A stretch of 64,000 nucleotides of DNA from Saccharopolyspora erythraea NRRL 2338 (lineage in GTDB: Bacteria > Actinomycetota > Actinomycetes > Mycobacteriales > Pseudonocardiaceae), in the NCBI RefSeq assembly GCF_000062885.1, contig NC_009142.1, positions 5,941,584 through 6,005,583 of the forward strand. The letters are read 5' to 3'. The translations under genes were made by a program, and so were the position numbers. Each line of letters opens with the position of its first letter. Position 1 is the first letter of the stretch. The notes under the pieces were generated by a model. It did no database searches. It had not been told where the DNA came from and was given only the letters and a program-made list of their open reading frames with translations. Positions 11,203 to 18,654 of the stretch are shown piece after piece.

Positions 11203-12593
11203 TGCAATGCCTTCCGTGCTTCGGGCAGATGCTGCACCAGGGTTTTACCGTACGCTGCGGCGTCGGGGTTGGTGTTCCAGTTCGGCCCGCCGTTGTAGCG
11301 CGCCCCGATCTCGGCGTACATCTCCTTGCGCTGCTCGTCGGTCATCTTTTCCGGCGGGACATCGGCGTATCCGCTCTGCGCCTTGAGATCGGCCAAGTGC
11401 TGCGCGCTGATCAGGACGTTGGTCCGGGGATCCTCGGCGGCGGCCCTGATCTCGTCTCGCTGCTCGTCGGTGAGGTGTTCCGGGTCGTAACCCAGCACCT
11501 CGGCCGCCCGACGGGTTTGGATGGACAGCGGGCCGTAGGAGACATCGTCCGGTGAACCACCAAGACGGCTCGGCAGGTTCTCGGGAGTTACCGGGAGCCA
11601 GCCGTCCTCGGCCATGTCCCGACCGGTCTGGGCCAGGTCGTCCCACACCCGGCCTTTGCCGCCGACCTCCTGCCACGCGATTCCCGCGACCAGTTCCGGG
11701 GGAAGTCCCGTTTCCTCGGCAGCAGCGTTGATCGCCGCCTTGTTGTCGTGGATCCACTGCCTGCGGAAATCGTCGGAGTTCTCGGTTAGGAAGTAAGAGG
11801 TGGTCGTGCCTTCAGGCAGACCCGCTGCGATCTCCTGGAAGCGTTTGAGCGTCGGGCTCACCTTCGCGTTCGGGTCCGATGCCTGCACGTCGCTCTTCGG
11901 ACCGCTGCCAGGCAACGCGACGTTGTCGTCGCCCCTGGCCTCGCCCGCTTCCTTGGTCACTTCGTCGACGCCGGCGATGATGGCCGCCGCGTCCTTGGAG
12001 TTCGCGCGGAAGTCGGGCAGGGCTTCGTAGCCGTCGCCTAGCTCGGCCAGGCACGCCCGGCGCGCGTTCTCCTCGATCGTCTTCGCCTTCTCGAACGAGC
12101 TCTTGGTCTGTTCGTAGAACCGTTCGGCGTTGGCACGGATGGAGTCGACATCCATGCCCAGTTCCGCGATCCAGTCGAAGAATCCCGTGGTCGCGCGGAT
12201 GTCCTCCCACTGGCGCATCGGTTCGGCTTCCTGCGCGGTCCGGGTAACGGCGTCGGCAACCTTGCCGATCTCGTCAGCGAGCTTCCGCTCGGTGGCCTTG
12301 CCTTCGCGCATGATGCGCTGGGCCTCCCCCAGCTTGGGCGAGTAGTCGGTCAGTGCACGACCGGCTTTGGCGAACGCCGTGCTCAGCGCGTCGACCAGCC
12401 CGCTGACGTCGTCGAGGCGGGCGTCGTACTGCTCACGACCACCGCCCTGCCACCGGGTCTCGTCCTTGGCCCGCCGCACGGACGGCTTGACCGACTCCAG
12501 CAGGTTGTGCATCCGCCGGAACTCGTCGCCATTGCGCATCACCAGTTCAGGTGCTGCTTCTTCGAGGAACTCGACGTCGGCGTAGTAGGCCAT
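11199..12593 (-). CDS. WXG-motif protein with C-terminal lytic transglycosylase (GH23/SLT-like) domain, probable type VII substrate
   Basis: A 464-aa protein. Residues 1-100 are helical with a W48-Q49-G50 motif between two helices, as in WXG100/ESAT-6-like proteins. A long helical middle follows (100-220) and then a charged linker. Residues 265-464 carry the lytic transglycosylase signature set: catalytic-type Glu309 in AWQEVGG, YGPLSIQ (353-359), NVLISAQHL (392-400) and ARYNGGP (431-437). There is no signal peptide, so export by a type VII (ESX-like) system is likely, to cut peptidoglycan in its own or another cell's wall. The gene lies between an EspC-like gene and a coupled membrane protein gene. 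No secretion machinery genes are in the window. Confidence 0.82.
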   Translation of the reverse strand: MAYYADVEFLEEAAPELVMRNGDEFRRMHNLLESVKPSVRRAKDETRWQGGGREQYDARLDDVSGLVDALSTAFAKAGRALTDYSPKLGEAQRIMREGKATERKLADEIGKVADAVTRTAQEAEPMRQWEDIRATTGFFDWIAELGMDVDSIRANAERFYEQTKSSFEKAKTIEENARRACLAELGDGYEALPDFRANSKDAAAIIAGVDEVTKEAGEARGDDNVALPGSGPKSDVQASDPNAKVSPTLKRFQEIAAGLPEGTTTSYFLTENSDDFRRQWIHDNKAAINAAAEETGLPPELVAGIAWQEVGGKGRVWDDLAQTGRDMAEDGWLPVTPENLPSRLGGSPDDVSYGPLSIQTRRAAEVLGYDPEHLTDEQRDEIRAAAEDPRTNVLISAQHLADLKAQSGYADVPPEKMTDEQRKEMYAEIGARYNGGPNWNTNPDAAAYGKTLVQHLPEARKALQ

Positions 12594-12599
12594 TTCCGA

Positions 12600-12929
12600 T
12601 CACCGCTTTCCCGGCGGTACGAAGACGCCGGAGGTCAGGAACCTTTCCAACTCGTCCCGGACGTGGCCGTCGACGGTGACGTGCTCCTCCCCGACGGCCC
12701 TGAGCTTGGTCGCCAGCGCGCCAAGCAGCGCGACGAGATCGCGGCACTGATCGGCGGCGAAGTTGGTGAACTTCTCGACTTCCCCGCCGACAGCGGGGTG
12801 CGCTCTGGGCGGGCGCGCCATGGTGGCGGTGTCGCCGTCGAGCCGTCCTTCCTGAAGCAGGCCGGCCTGCTCAGCAAGCAAGTGCGAGTTTCCATCGATG
12901 GAGTCGGGATCAACGAAGAAGCCGGTCAT
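12600..12929 (-). CDS. EspC/WXG100-like small helical protein, probable type VII partner
   Basis: A 109-aa protein starting at the ATG 12929, preceded by GGAGGAGG. It begins GFFVDPDSIDGN and continues as two helices with a break near PPRAHPAVGG, the layout of EspC-like type VII secretion proteins (PF10824). These commonly sit directly upstream of a larger secreted protein and pair with it. Only 6 bp separate it from the 464-aa gene, so they form one operon. Its promoter region has been interrupted by the IS630 element 34 bp upstream. Confidence 0.75.
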   Translation of the reverse strand: MTGFFVDPDSIDGNSHLLAEQAGLLQEGRLDGDTATMARPPRAHPAVGGEVEKFTNFAADQCRDLVALLGALATKLRAVGEEHVTVDGHVRDELERFLTSGVFVPPGKR

Positions 12930-12963
12930 GAACGTCCTCCTCCCCACGCGGCGTCCGAAACTA

Positions 12964-14091
12964 GTGTCCTGAGTTGGAAGTTTGTTGTATGTTTTGGTGA
13001 TGGGTCGTAGAGGTCCGCGTTTGCCCGATTTGGCGTTGACGGACGCTGAACGGGAGACGCTTCAGAGGTGGGCGCGTCGCCCGAAAACCGCGCAGGCGTT
13101 GGCGTTGCGGGCACGGATCGTGCTCGCCTGCGCCGAGGGAGTGTCCAACATGGACGTATCGCGGCAGTTGCAGATTTCCCCTCCGACGGTGACGAAGTGG
13201 CGCCGCCGCTTTGTCGCTGATCGCCTGGAGGGATTGTCGGACGAGCCCCGGCCGGGTGCCCCGCGCACGATCACTGACCAACAGGTCGAAACCGTGATCG
13301 CCAAGACACTGGAGGAGGCGCCGCCGAACGAGGACTCGCATTGGTCGACTCGTTCGATGGCGAACGCGGTCGGGATGTCGCAGACGGCGATTTCCCGGAT
13401 CTGGCGGGCTTTTGAGCTCAAGCCGCACCTGGTGCAGACCTGGAAGCTCAGCACCGATCCGCTGTTCGTGGAAAAGGTCCGAGACGTCGTCGGCCTCTAC
13501 CTGGACCCACCGGAAAACGCCCTGGTCCTCTGCGTCGATGAGAAATCCCAGATACAGGCTCTGGATCGCACCGCGCCGATCCTGCCGGTCATGCCCACCA
13601 CCCCGGCGCGCATGACCCACGACTATGTCCGGCACGGCACCACCAGCCTGTTCGCCGCCCTGGACGTGGCCACCGGATCCATCATCAGCCAGCACTACCG
13701 GCGGCACCGCCATCAGGAGTTCCTGAAATTCCTGAAGACCATCGACAAGAACACTCCCGCCGAACTGGACTTGCACCTGATCTGTGATAACTACGCGACG
13801 CACAAGACACCCGTGATCAAGAAATGGTTGTTGCGCCACCCGCGCTTCCACGTGCACTTCACCCCCACGAGCGCCTCCTGGCTCAACCTCGTCGAACGGT
13901 GGTTCGCCGAGCTGACCAACCGCAAACTCCGCCGATCCGCCCACCGCAGCGTCACCGAACTCGAAGCAGACGTCCGCGCCTGGATCGAATCCTGGAACGC
14001 CGACCCCACACCCTTCGTCTGGACCAAGACCGCCGACGAAATCTTCCAAACCCTCGCAGCCTACTGCCAACGAATTAACGACTCACGACAC
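12964..14091 (+). mobile_element. Complete IS630-family insertion sequence with TA target duplication
   Basis: The ends read inward as GTGTCCTGAGTTGGAAG (left) and GTGTCGTGAGTCGTTAA (right), matching at about 18 of 24 positions. Both ends are flanked by TA (12962-12963, 14092-14093) inside a CTAG context, the known target preference of IS630. The element is 1128 bp with one intact transposase gene. It sits just upstream of the type VII cassette, and the base after the right-hand TA completes the transposase stop codon. Confidence 0.9.
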
Positions 14092-14094
14092 TAG
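13000..14094 (+). CDS. IS630 family transposase
   Basis: A 364-aa protein from the ATG at 13000; the GTG just before it is also possible. An N-terminal helix-turn-helix (about 47-75, ISPPTVTKWRRRF) and a second one near 120-140 bind the ends. The DDE catalytic triad is D180 (CVDEKSQ), D263 (ICDNYATH) and E299 (LNLVERWF), within the DDE_3 domain. The frame is intact, so the element may be active. The TAG stop at 14092-14094 consists of the duplicated target TA plus the first flanking base. Confidence 0.95.
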   Translation: MGRRGPRLPDLALTDAERETLQRWARRPKTAQALALRARIVLACAEGVSNMDVSRQLQISPPTVTKWRRRFVADRLEGLSDEPRPGAPRTITDQQVETVIAKTLEEAPPNEDSHWSTRSMANAVGMSQTAISRIWRAFELKPHLVQTWKLSTDPLFVEKVRDVVGLYLDPPENALVLCVDEKSQIQALDRTAPILPVMPTTPARMTHDYVRHGTTSLFAALDVATGSIISQHYRRHRHQEFLKFLKTIDKNTPAELDLHLICDNYATHKTPVIKKWLLRHPRFHVHFTPTSASWLNLVERWFAELTNRKLRRSAHRSVTELEADVRAWIESWNADPTPFVWTKTADEIFQTLAAYCQRINDSRH

Positions 14095-14225
14095 CGGCGG
14101 GCAAAAGGTGAGTTCTTCCTATTGGCCCGAGATCACTCGAAGAGCGGCATCCAGCACGCCCCGAATGCCCTGCACAAGCAACGGCCCCGCCTTCGGTCGG
14201 TGTTCGCCGGGTGGGGTGTGGCGAC

Positions 14226-14231
14226 TACCGT
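14226..14231 (+). promoter_or_regulatory. -10 element of a probable leaderless promoter (LacI regulator)
   Basis: TACCGT ends 7 nt before the GTG at 14239, which also marks where similarity to LacI regulators begins. No Shine-Dalgarno sequence is present. Confidence 0.45.
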
Positions 14232-14238
14232 ACGGGTG

Positions 14239-15240
14239 GTGAGCGCTGACGCCCCGGTTACGTTGGTGGAGGTCGCCCGGGCGGCCGGGGTCTCCAAGAC
14301 CACCGCGTCCGACGCCCTGCGGCGGTCCGGCCGGGTGTCGGAGAAGACGCGGCAGCTGGTGGCCGAGACGGCCGATCGGTTGGGGTACACGCCGAACCTC
14401 TCCGCGCGGTCGTTGCGGGCGGCGACTACGGGGGCGATCGGGCTGCACCTGCCGGAGGTCCTGACGCGCTCCGAGTACTACATGTCGTTCGTGTTCGGCG
14501 TGATCGACCAGGCGTCGCGGCACGACTACGACGTCACGCTGCTCACCTCGCGCGGCGCGAGGGCGCGGGCCGCGTTCCACCGCCTCGACGGGGTGGTGCT
14601 CGGCGACCCGCTGGTGACCGATCCGGTGGTGCACGGCCTGCTGGCCTCGTCGGTGCCCGTGGTCACCTGCGAGCGGTTCACCGGCGACGCCGAGCCGGCG
14701 GGGACCGTCCGCTCGGACCACGCCGCGATGCTGTCCCTGCTGTTCGACCGGCTGCACGACGCCGGGGCCGCGCGGCCGGCGCTGCTGGCGTCGAGCACCA
14801 TCACCGACTGGGGCGCGATCCTGCAGCGCGCCTACCGCGAGTGGTGCGAGCGCAGGGGAACCGCCGTCCGGCTGCGCGAACTGCCTTACGGCGCACCGCC
14901 GGAGGTCACGCAGGACGAGATCCGCGCGCTGCTGTCCGCCGAACCCGGCATCGACGCGCTCGTCTGCGCGCCTGACGGTTCGGCGGCGGCCGCCCTGCCG
15001 GTGCTGCGTGAGGAGGGCCGGGAGGTCGGGCGCGACGTGCTGCTCGCCGCATGCGTGGACAGCGGCCCGCTGGCGCACACCGATCCGCCGATCACCGCCA
15101 TCGACCTGCGCCCGCGCGAAGCCGGTGCCGCCTGCGCGGAGCTGCTGTTCGACCTGCTGGCGGGGAGAGCGGACGAAGGCGCGGTGCGCGACCTGCCGAT
15201 AGGGCTGGTGGAGCGGGGGTCGACGGCACCGCGGGGCTGA
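14239..15240 (+). CDS. LacI family transcriptional regulator
   Basis: A 333-aa protein, normal LacI length, from the GTG at 14239. An N-terminal helix-turn-helix (about residues 8-28, TLVEVARAAGVSKTTASDALR) and hinge (GYTPNLSARSLR) precede a periplasmic-binding-type effector domain. An in-frame ATG at 14122 would add 39 residues with no LacI similarity. No sugar or metabolic genes are adjacent, so the regulon and ligand are unclear; the insertion element to the left may have separated it from former neighbours. Confidence 0.85.
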   Translation: MSADAPVTLVEVARAAGVSKTTASDALRRSGRVSEKTRQLVAETADRLGYTPNLSARSLRAATTGAIGLHLPEVLTRSEYYMSFVFGVIDQASRHDYDVTLLTSRGARARAAFHRLDGVVLGDPLVTDPVVHGLLASSVPVVTCERFTGDAEPAGTVRSDHAAMLSLLFDRLHDAGAARPALLASSTITDWGAILQRAYREWCERRGTAVRLRELPYGAPPEVTQDEIRALLSAEPGIDALVCAPDGSAAAALPVLREEGREVGRDVLLAACVDSGPLAHTDPPITAIDLRPREAGAACAELLFDLLAGRADEGAVRDLPIGLVERGSTAPRG

Positions 15241-15268
15241 GTCGGCGGAACGACGCCGGCGGCTGGTC

Positions 15269-15358
15269 CAGCCGCACATCCCCGCGGTCGGTCGAGCCGG
15301 TTCACCTCCCGGCGGCCCGTCCAACCGGTTCACCCCCCGGCGACCAGCGAGCCGTTCA
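15269..15358. repeat. Repeats including the stop codon of the metallopeptidase gene
   Basis: On the minus strand, GTGAACCGG-type blocks occur at 15297-15305 and 15325-15333, and in shortened form at the gene's own TGA stop (15356-15358), with a period of 27-28 bp. A fourth, more diverged copy near 15275 has lost the TGA. Confidence 0.6.
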
Positions 15359-16126
15359 CATGCCGGTGATCGCGTGGAAGTCCTCGCCCGAGTTGAGGCG
15401 CCGGACGAGGTCCAGAACGGCGGGCGATCCGCCGTGGGCCGCGACCCAGCCGTCCACTCGGCACGCCGCCTCGGCGTAGGTGCGGGGGTCGGCCGCCGCG
15501 GCCTTCAGCCAGCCGTCCAAGGTCTCCGGGAGCGGTTCCGCCGCCGGCACCAGGCAGCGGTCGGGCGCCGTCGCCGGTGCGAGATGGCGCGGGTCGCCGG
15601 AGACCAGGACGGCCAGGCCCTCGTCGAACCACTGCGGCACCCGCGCACCTGACGAGTGCAGCCGGGTGTGCAGTTCGACGTGCGACATCTCGTGCGAGGC
15701 GATGACCGGGTCCACGCCGCGCGGCGAGAGCATCACCGCGCTGTTCAGCACGGCGACGCCGCGTTCCCCGCCTCCGCCGATCCGCCGGTAGCAGCCGTCG
15801 GTGAGACAGGCGACGATCCGCGGGGAGCTCACCCTGCCGCCGTAGAAGCGGTCGACGCGCCGGTTCGCCTCCTCCACAGCGGATACCACCTGCTGCCTCC
15901 GGGATGCCGGTAGGCCGGGTTCCGCGTAGACGCCCGGTGCCACCCGCTCCAGCCCGTAGCACCCGGGACACGTCGTGGCCGCGAGCGGGGGAAACCACAC
16001 CACCACGACGGTCACCGCTGCCACCAGTGCGATCGCGAGCGCGGCGAGCAGCCACGCCAGAACCCGCCGGGCCCCTCGACCCACCTCATCGCCGTCGAGA
16101 CTGCCGATCAGGGCGAGCGACCGCAA
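15356..16126 (-). CDS. Membrane-anchored putative gluzincin metallopeptidase
   Basis: A 256-aa protein with one N-terminal membrane segment (about residues 22-46), the rest predicted outside. H145-E-M-S-H149 is an HExxH zinc motif, and E169 in WFDEGLAVL lies 19 residues after the second histidine, where gluzincins place the third zinc ligand. Cysteine pairs at 53/56 and 107/112 may form disulfides. It does not match a peptidase family I can name; similar short single-pass proteins are common in actinobacteria. Activity is inferred from motif spacing only. Confidence 0.7.
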   Translation of the reverse strand: MRSLALIGSLDGDEVGRGARRVLAWLLAALAIALVAAVTVVVVWFPPLAATTCPGCYGLERVAPGVYAEPGLPASRRQQVVSAVEEANRRVDRFYGGRVSSPRIVACLTDGCYRRIGGGGERGVAVLNSAVMLSPRGVDPVIASHEMSHVELHTRLHSSGARVPQWFDEGLAVLVSGDPRHLAPATAPDRCLVPAAEPLPETLDGWLKAAAADPRTYAEAACRVDGWVAAHGGSPAVLDLVRRLNSGEDFHAITGM

Positions 16127-16165
16127 CGAACGTCAACCGCCGCGCCGCGGGCGACCACAGCCAGG

Positions 16166-16888
16166 TCATCGCGAGTCCGGGGTCGGAGGCTTGGGTTGCT
16201 GACCGCAGGCGAGCCGTTCCGCCTGCTCGACGACGGCCGTCCGCCACTCGGCCGGGACGACGGAGAAAACGCCGTCGTCGAGGGTCCGCAGGGCCTCGCG
16301 GGCGACATCGGCCGGATCGGCCCCTTCGGACGACATCCCGGTGGCGACCAGCGCGGGGCAGATCATGCTCACCCGCACGGGTGTGTCGGCCAGCGCCATC
16401 GCCGCATGCTGCGCGACGGCGGTGACCGCGTGTTTGGACGGCCCGTACGCTCCCCCGCCCGGGAAAACCGCCAGTCCCGCCAGGGATGCGGTGATCAGCA
16501 CGTGAGCACGCTCGCCGGACGCGAGCAACTTCGGCACGAACGCGCGCAGTCCGTTGACGACACCCACGACGTTGACGCCGAACACGCGGTCCCACTCGCC
16601 GGGCGGGACCTCCCACGGTGCGCCCAGTGAGGCCCCCACCACTCCGGCGTTCAGGCAGACCAGCCGCGCGTCCGGTGCCTTCGCCGCGAGAGCGTCCATC
16701 GCCGCCTGGTCCGAGACGTCCGCCGGCACGCCGGTCGCGTCGAGCCGCGTCGCCACCTCGGAGAGAGCGTCGGTGTCGGTGTCGGCCAGCACCAGGTCAG
16801 TGCCCCTCGCCCGCAGCTCCTCCGCGAGCGCCCGCCCGATCCCGCTCGCCGCTCCGGTGACGACAGCGGTCTTGATTCCAGTGCTCAA
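16166..16888 (-). CDS. Short-chain dehydrogenase/reductase
   Basis: A 240-aa classical SDR. The cofactor motif TGAASGIG is at residues 11-18, NAG is in LVCLNAGVVG, and the catalytic Tyr-Lys is YGPSK near residue 150. Asp in LVLADTD after the second strand suggests NAD(H) preference. The start is a TTG preceded by GGAGGA. The substrate is unknown; flanking genes give no pathway. Confidence 0.9.
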   Translation of the reverse strand: MSTGIKTAVVTGAASGIGRALAEELRARGTDLVLADTDTDALSEVATRLDATGVPADVSDQAAMDALAAKAPDARLVCLNAGVVGASLGAPWEVPPGEWDRVFGVNVVGVVNGLRAFVPKLLASGERAHVLITASLAGLAVFPGGGAYGPSKHAVTAVAQHAAMALADTPVRVSMICPALVATGMSSEGADPADVAREALRTLDDGVFSVVPAEWRTAVVEQAERLACGQQPKPPTPDSR

Positions 16889-17032
16889 GGAGGTCCTCCG
16901 GGGGAACGCGGACGGGCAGAAAGATCAAGCACGAGGTTAGCCCGGAAGACCGCTCTCCCGAAGCGAATATCGTCCTCTATCCACTGTGGAGTGTCGCGAT
17001 CGGCGGCCGACTCTTCGTCGCGGCTGGGGCGC

Positions 17033-18109
17033 TCAAGCCGTCCACTGCCAGCTCTCCGCCGAGACGCCGCAGGGGCCGCCCTCGTGGACGCCGAGCCGGG
17101 CGGCGGCCAGGTCGAGGGTGAGCGTCGCCAGCGTCTGCCCGCGCCGGTGTGCCGGCAACGCCTGGTCGGCGTGGGCGCACACCGGTGCGCCGTCGGCGTG
17201 GTGCGCGTGCAAGGCGCGGGCGCGGGCGGTCGGGTCGTCGGCGGAAAGGGCGTGCGTGCGCTGCCGCAGCAGGGCGTGCCGCTGGTAGGTGCTCGACTCC
17301 GCTTCGGTGGTCCGCTCCCCCGCGCTCAGCTCAACGTCCAGGAAGTGGTTGGTGTGCAGGAATGTTCCGGTGCCGTCCGGTTCGAGTCCGGCGACTCCTG
17401 CCGGTGACAGCTCCAGTCCGCGCACCTCACCGCGCTCTCCGTCGAAGGTGGCGACGGTGATCAGCGAGGACGCCGACAGGCGGGCCGAGCCCGCGATGGC
17501 GACCGCCTCGCCGACGGTGCTCGCCTCGTCCAGGATGCGGCGTGCGACCACGTGCACCGGCACCCCGATGTCAGCGCTGTCGCGCACGTGCCGCAGCACG
17601 TTGAAGTGCACGCCGAGCCCCGCGCTGTTCACCCCGATCTTGCCGAGCACGCCGAACTCGGTGAAGGTGTGCACCCGGTGCCCGGCGCGGGGCTCCAGCG
17701 ACCAGATCACCATGCCGTCGGCCAAGGTGTCGTGCCAGTCCCAGGTCTGCACCGTGCGCGGCGCGACTCCGGCGCCGGGCAGCACGACCGACGTGGAGCA
17801 CTCGCCTTCGCCGTTGCTCGCCGCTGCGGCCAGGATCTCGGTGCGCGCGTTGAGCGCGGCGACCTGCCACGTCGGCAGTCCGCAACCCTCCGCCACGTCG
17901 GCGATCTCCTCCGCGAGCGCGGGTGCCCACGCCGCGGTCTCGGCGTGCGCCTGCTCGCTCCAGCCGCGGACGTCGGAGGCTCCGACGGCGGCGAACAGCT
18001 CGGCATAACCGGCGTAGGAGCGTTGGACCTGCTTCCGCCAGGCGCGGCCGAAGCCACGCCCGCGCTGCGCCGGGTCGAGCTCGTCGGACCGGTGCACTGG
18101 CAAGGACAT
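17033..18109 (-). CDS. C45 family autoproteolytic acyltransferase/hydrolase
   Basis: A 358-aa protein resembling acyl-CoA:6-aminopenicillanate acyltransferase relatives (peptidase C45, an Ntn hydrolase). The probable nucleophile is C104 in GEGECSTSVV, where self-cleavage would free the N-terminal cysteine. Supporting motifs are TWDWHD, GKIGVNSAGLGVHFNVL and FLHTNHFLD. GGAGGAG precedes the ATG. Family members hydrolyse or transfer acyl groups on amides; nothing nearby points to beta-lactam synthesis, so an amidase role is likely. Confidence 0.85.
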   Translation of the reverse strand: MSLPVHRSDELDPAQRGRGFGRAWRKQVQRSYAGYAELFAAVGASDVRGWSEQAHAETAAWAPALAEEIADVAEGCGLPTWQVAALNARTEILAAAASNGEGECSTSVVLPGAGVAPRTVQTWDWHDTLADGMVIWSLEPRAGHRVHTFTEFGVLGKIGVNSAGLGVHFNVLRHVRDSADIGVPVHVVARRILDEASTVGEAVAIAGSARLSASSLITVATFDGERGEVRGLELSPAGVAGLEPDGTGTFLHTNHFLDVELSAGERTTEAESSTYQRHALLRQRTHALSADDPTARARALHAHHADGAPVCAHADQALPAHRRGQTLATLTLDLAAARLGVHEGGPCGVSAESWQWTA

Positions 18110-18154
18110 TCGAGACTCCTCCTACCCGGGGCCGCCGTGGACCCGCTTCACTCG

Positions 18155-18310
18155 ACGCCGCTGAGCCCGTGTCCCAGGCGAGCTCGGAGGCGAGCGCCCC
18201 GAGCCCGGTCGCGGTGGTACCGGTGAGATCGACCTCGTCGGTGGTGAGCGCGAACAGGATGTCACCGTCGACCTCGGTGTGGAAGGGCTGGACCGCCCGG
18301 TGCATCGAGC
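18155..18310 (-). pseudogene. Remnant of a P1-family (DmpA-like) aminopeptidase, C-terminal piece
   Basis: Read on the minus strand, about 45 residues including VDGDILFALTT, followed by a run ending ALASELAWDTG, match the pattern of the C-terminal end of P1-family peptidases, where HT-x-x-DGDT-x-FALATG is typical. Upstream there is no in-frame body of the enzyme, and the frame runs on without a proper ending. It is probably a decayed copy next to the C45 gene. Confidence 0.5.
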
Positions 18311-18464
18311 TGTGCACCTTGCTCCGCCCTGGCGAAGTCGATCTTGCCGACGGATGGCGACCGCATCGCCCGACCGGGAACGCGCCGGTTCCGGCGTTGC
18401 GCAGCGCGGCCAAGTGCGTCTGGTTCTGCACCCGGGACAGCAGCTCCGAGGTGCCCCCGCCGCC

Positions 18465-18626
18465 GCTCGGGCACGTATTCGCGTTCCGAGTGCGGGTGGC
18501 TCGGTCCGCGGCACGTTCAAGCTCAGCCAGGACATGCCGCCCGACGTCCGCGCCCGGGTGCGCGCCGACCTGCGCGCCGCGCACCCCCAGCTGGCCGAAC
18601 TGATGGCCGCGCACGACCCGGGCTGA
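18465..18626 (+). pseudogene. Remnant of a C-terminal end resembling PaiB-type FMN-binding regulators
   Basis: The plus-strand frame ends with GTFKLSQDMPPDVRARVRA and then about 20 more residues to a TGA at 18626. FKLSQ followed by a helical tail is the usual end of FMN-binding negative regulators (PaiB family). The preceding GHVFAFRVRV lies in another frame, pointing to a frameshift. The rest of the gene is missing. Confidence 0.35.
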
Positions 18627-18654
18627 CCCGCCGGACGTCTGGTCAGGAACGGCG

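Noticed and set aside
17379-17393. A tRNA T-arm-like sequence, CCGGTTCGAGTCCGG
   Set aside because: It lies inside the C45 acyltransferase reading frame, and no acceptor, D or anticodon stem could be found around it.
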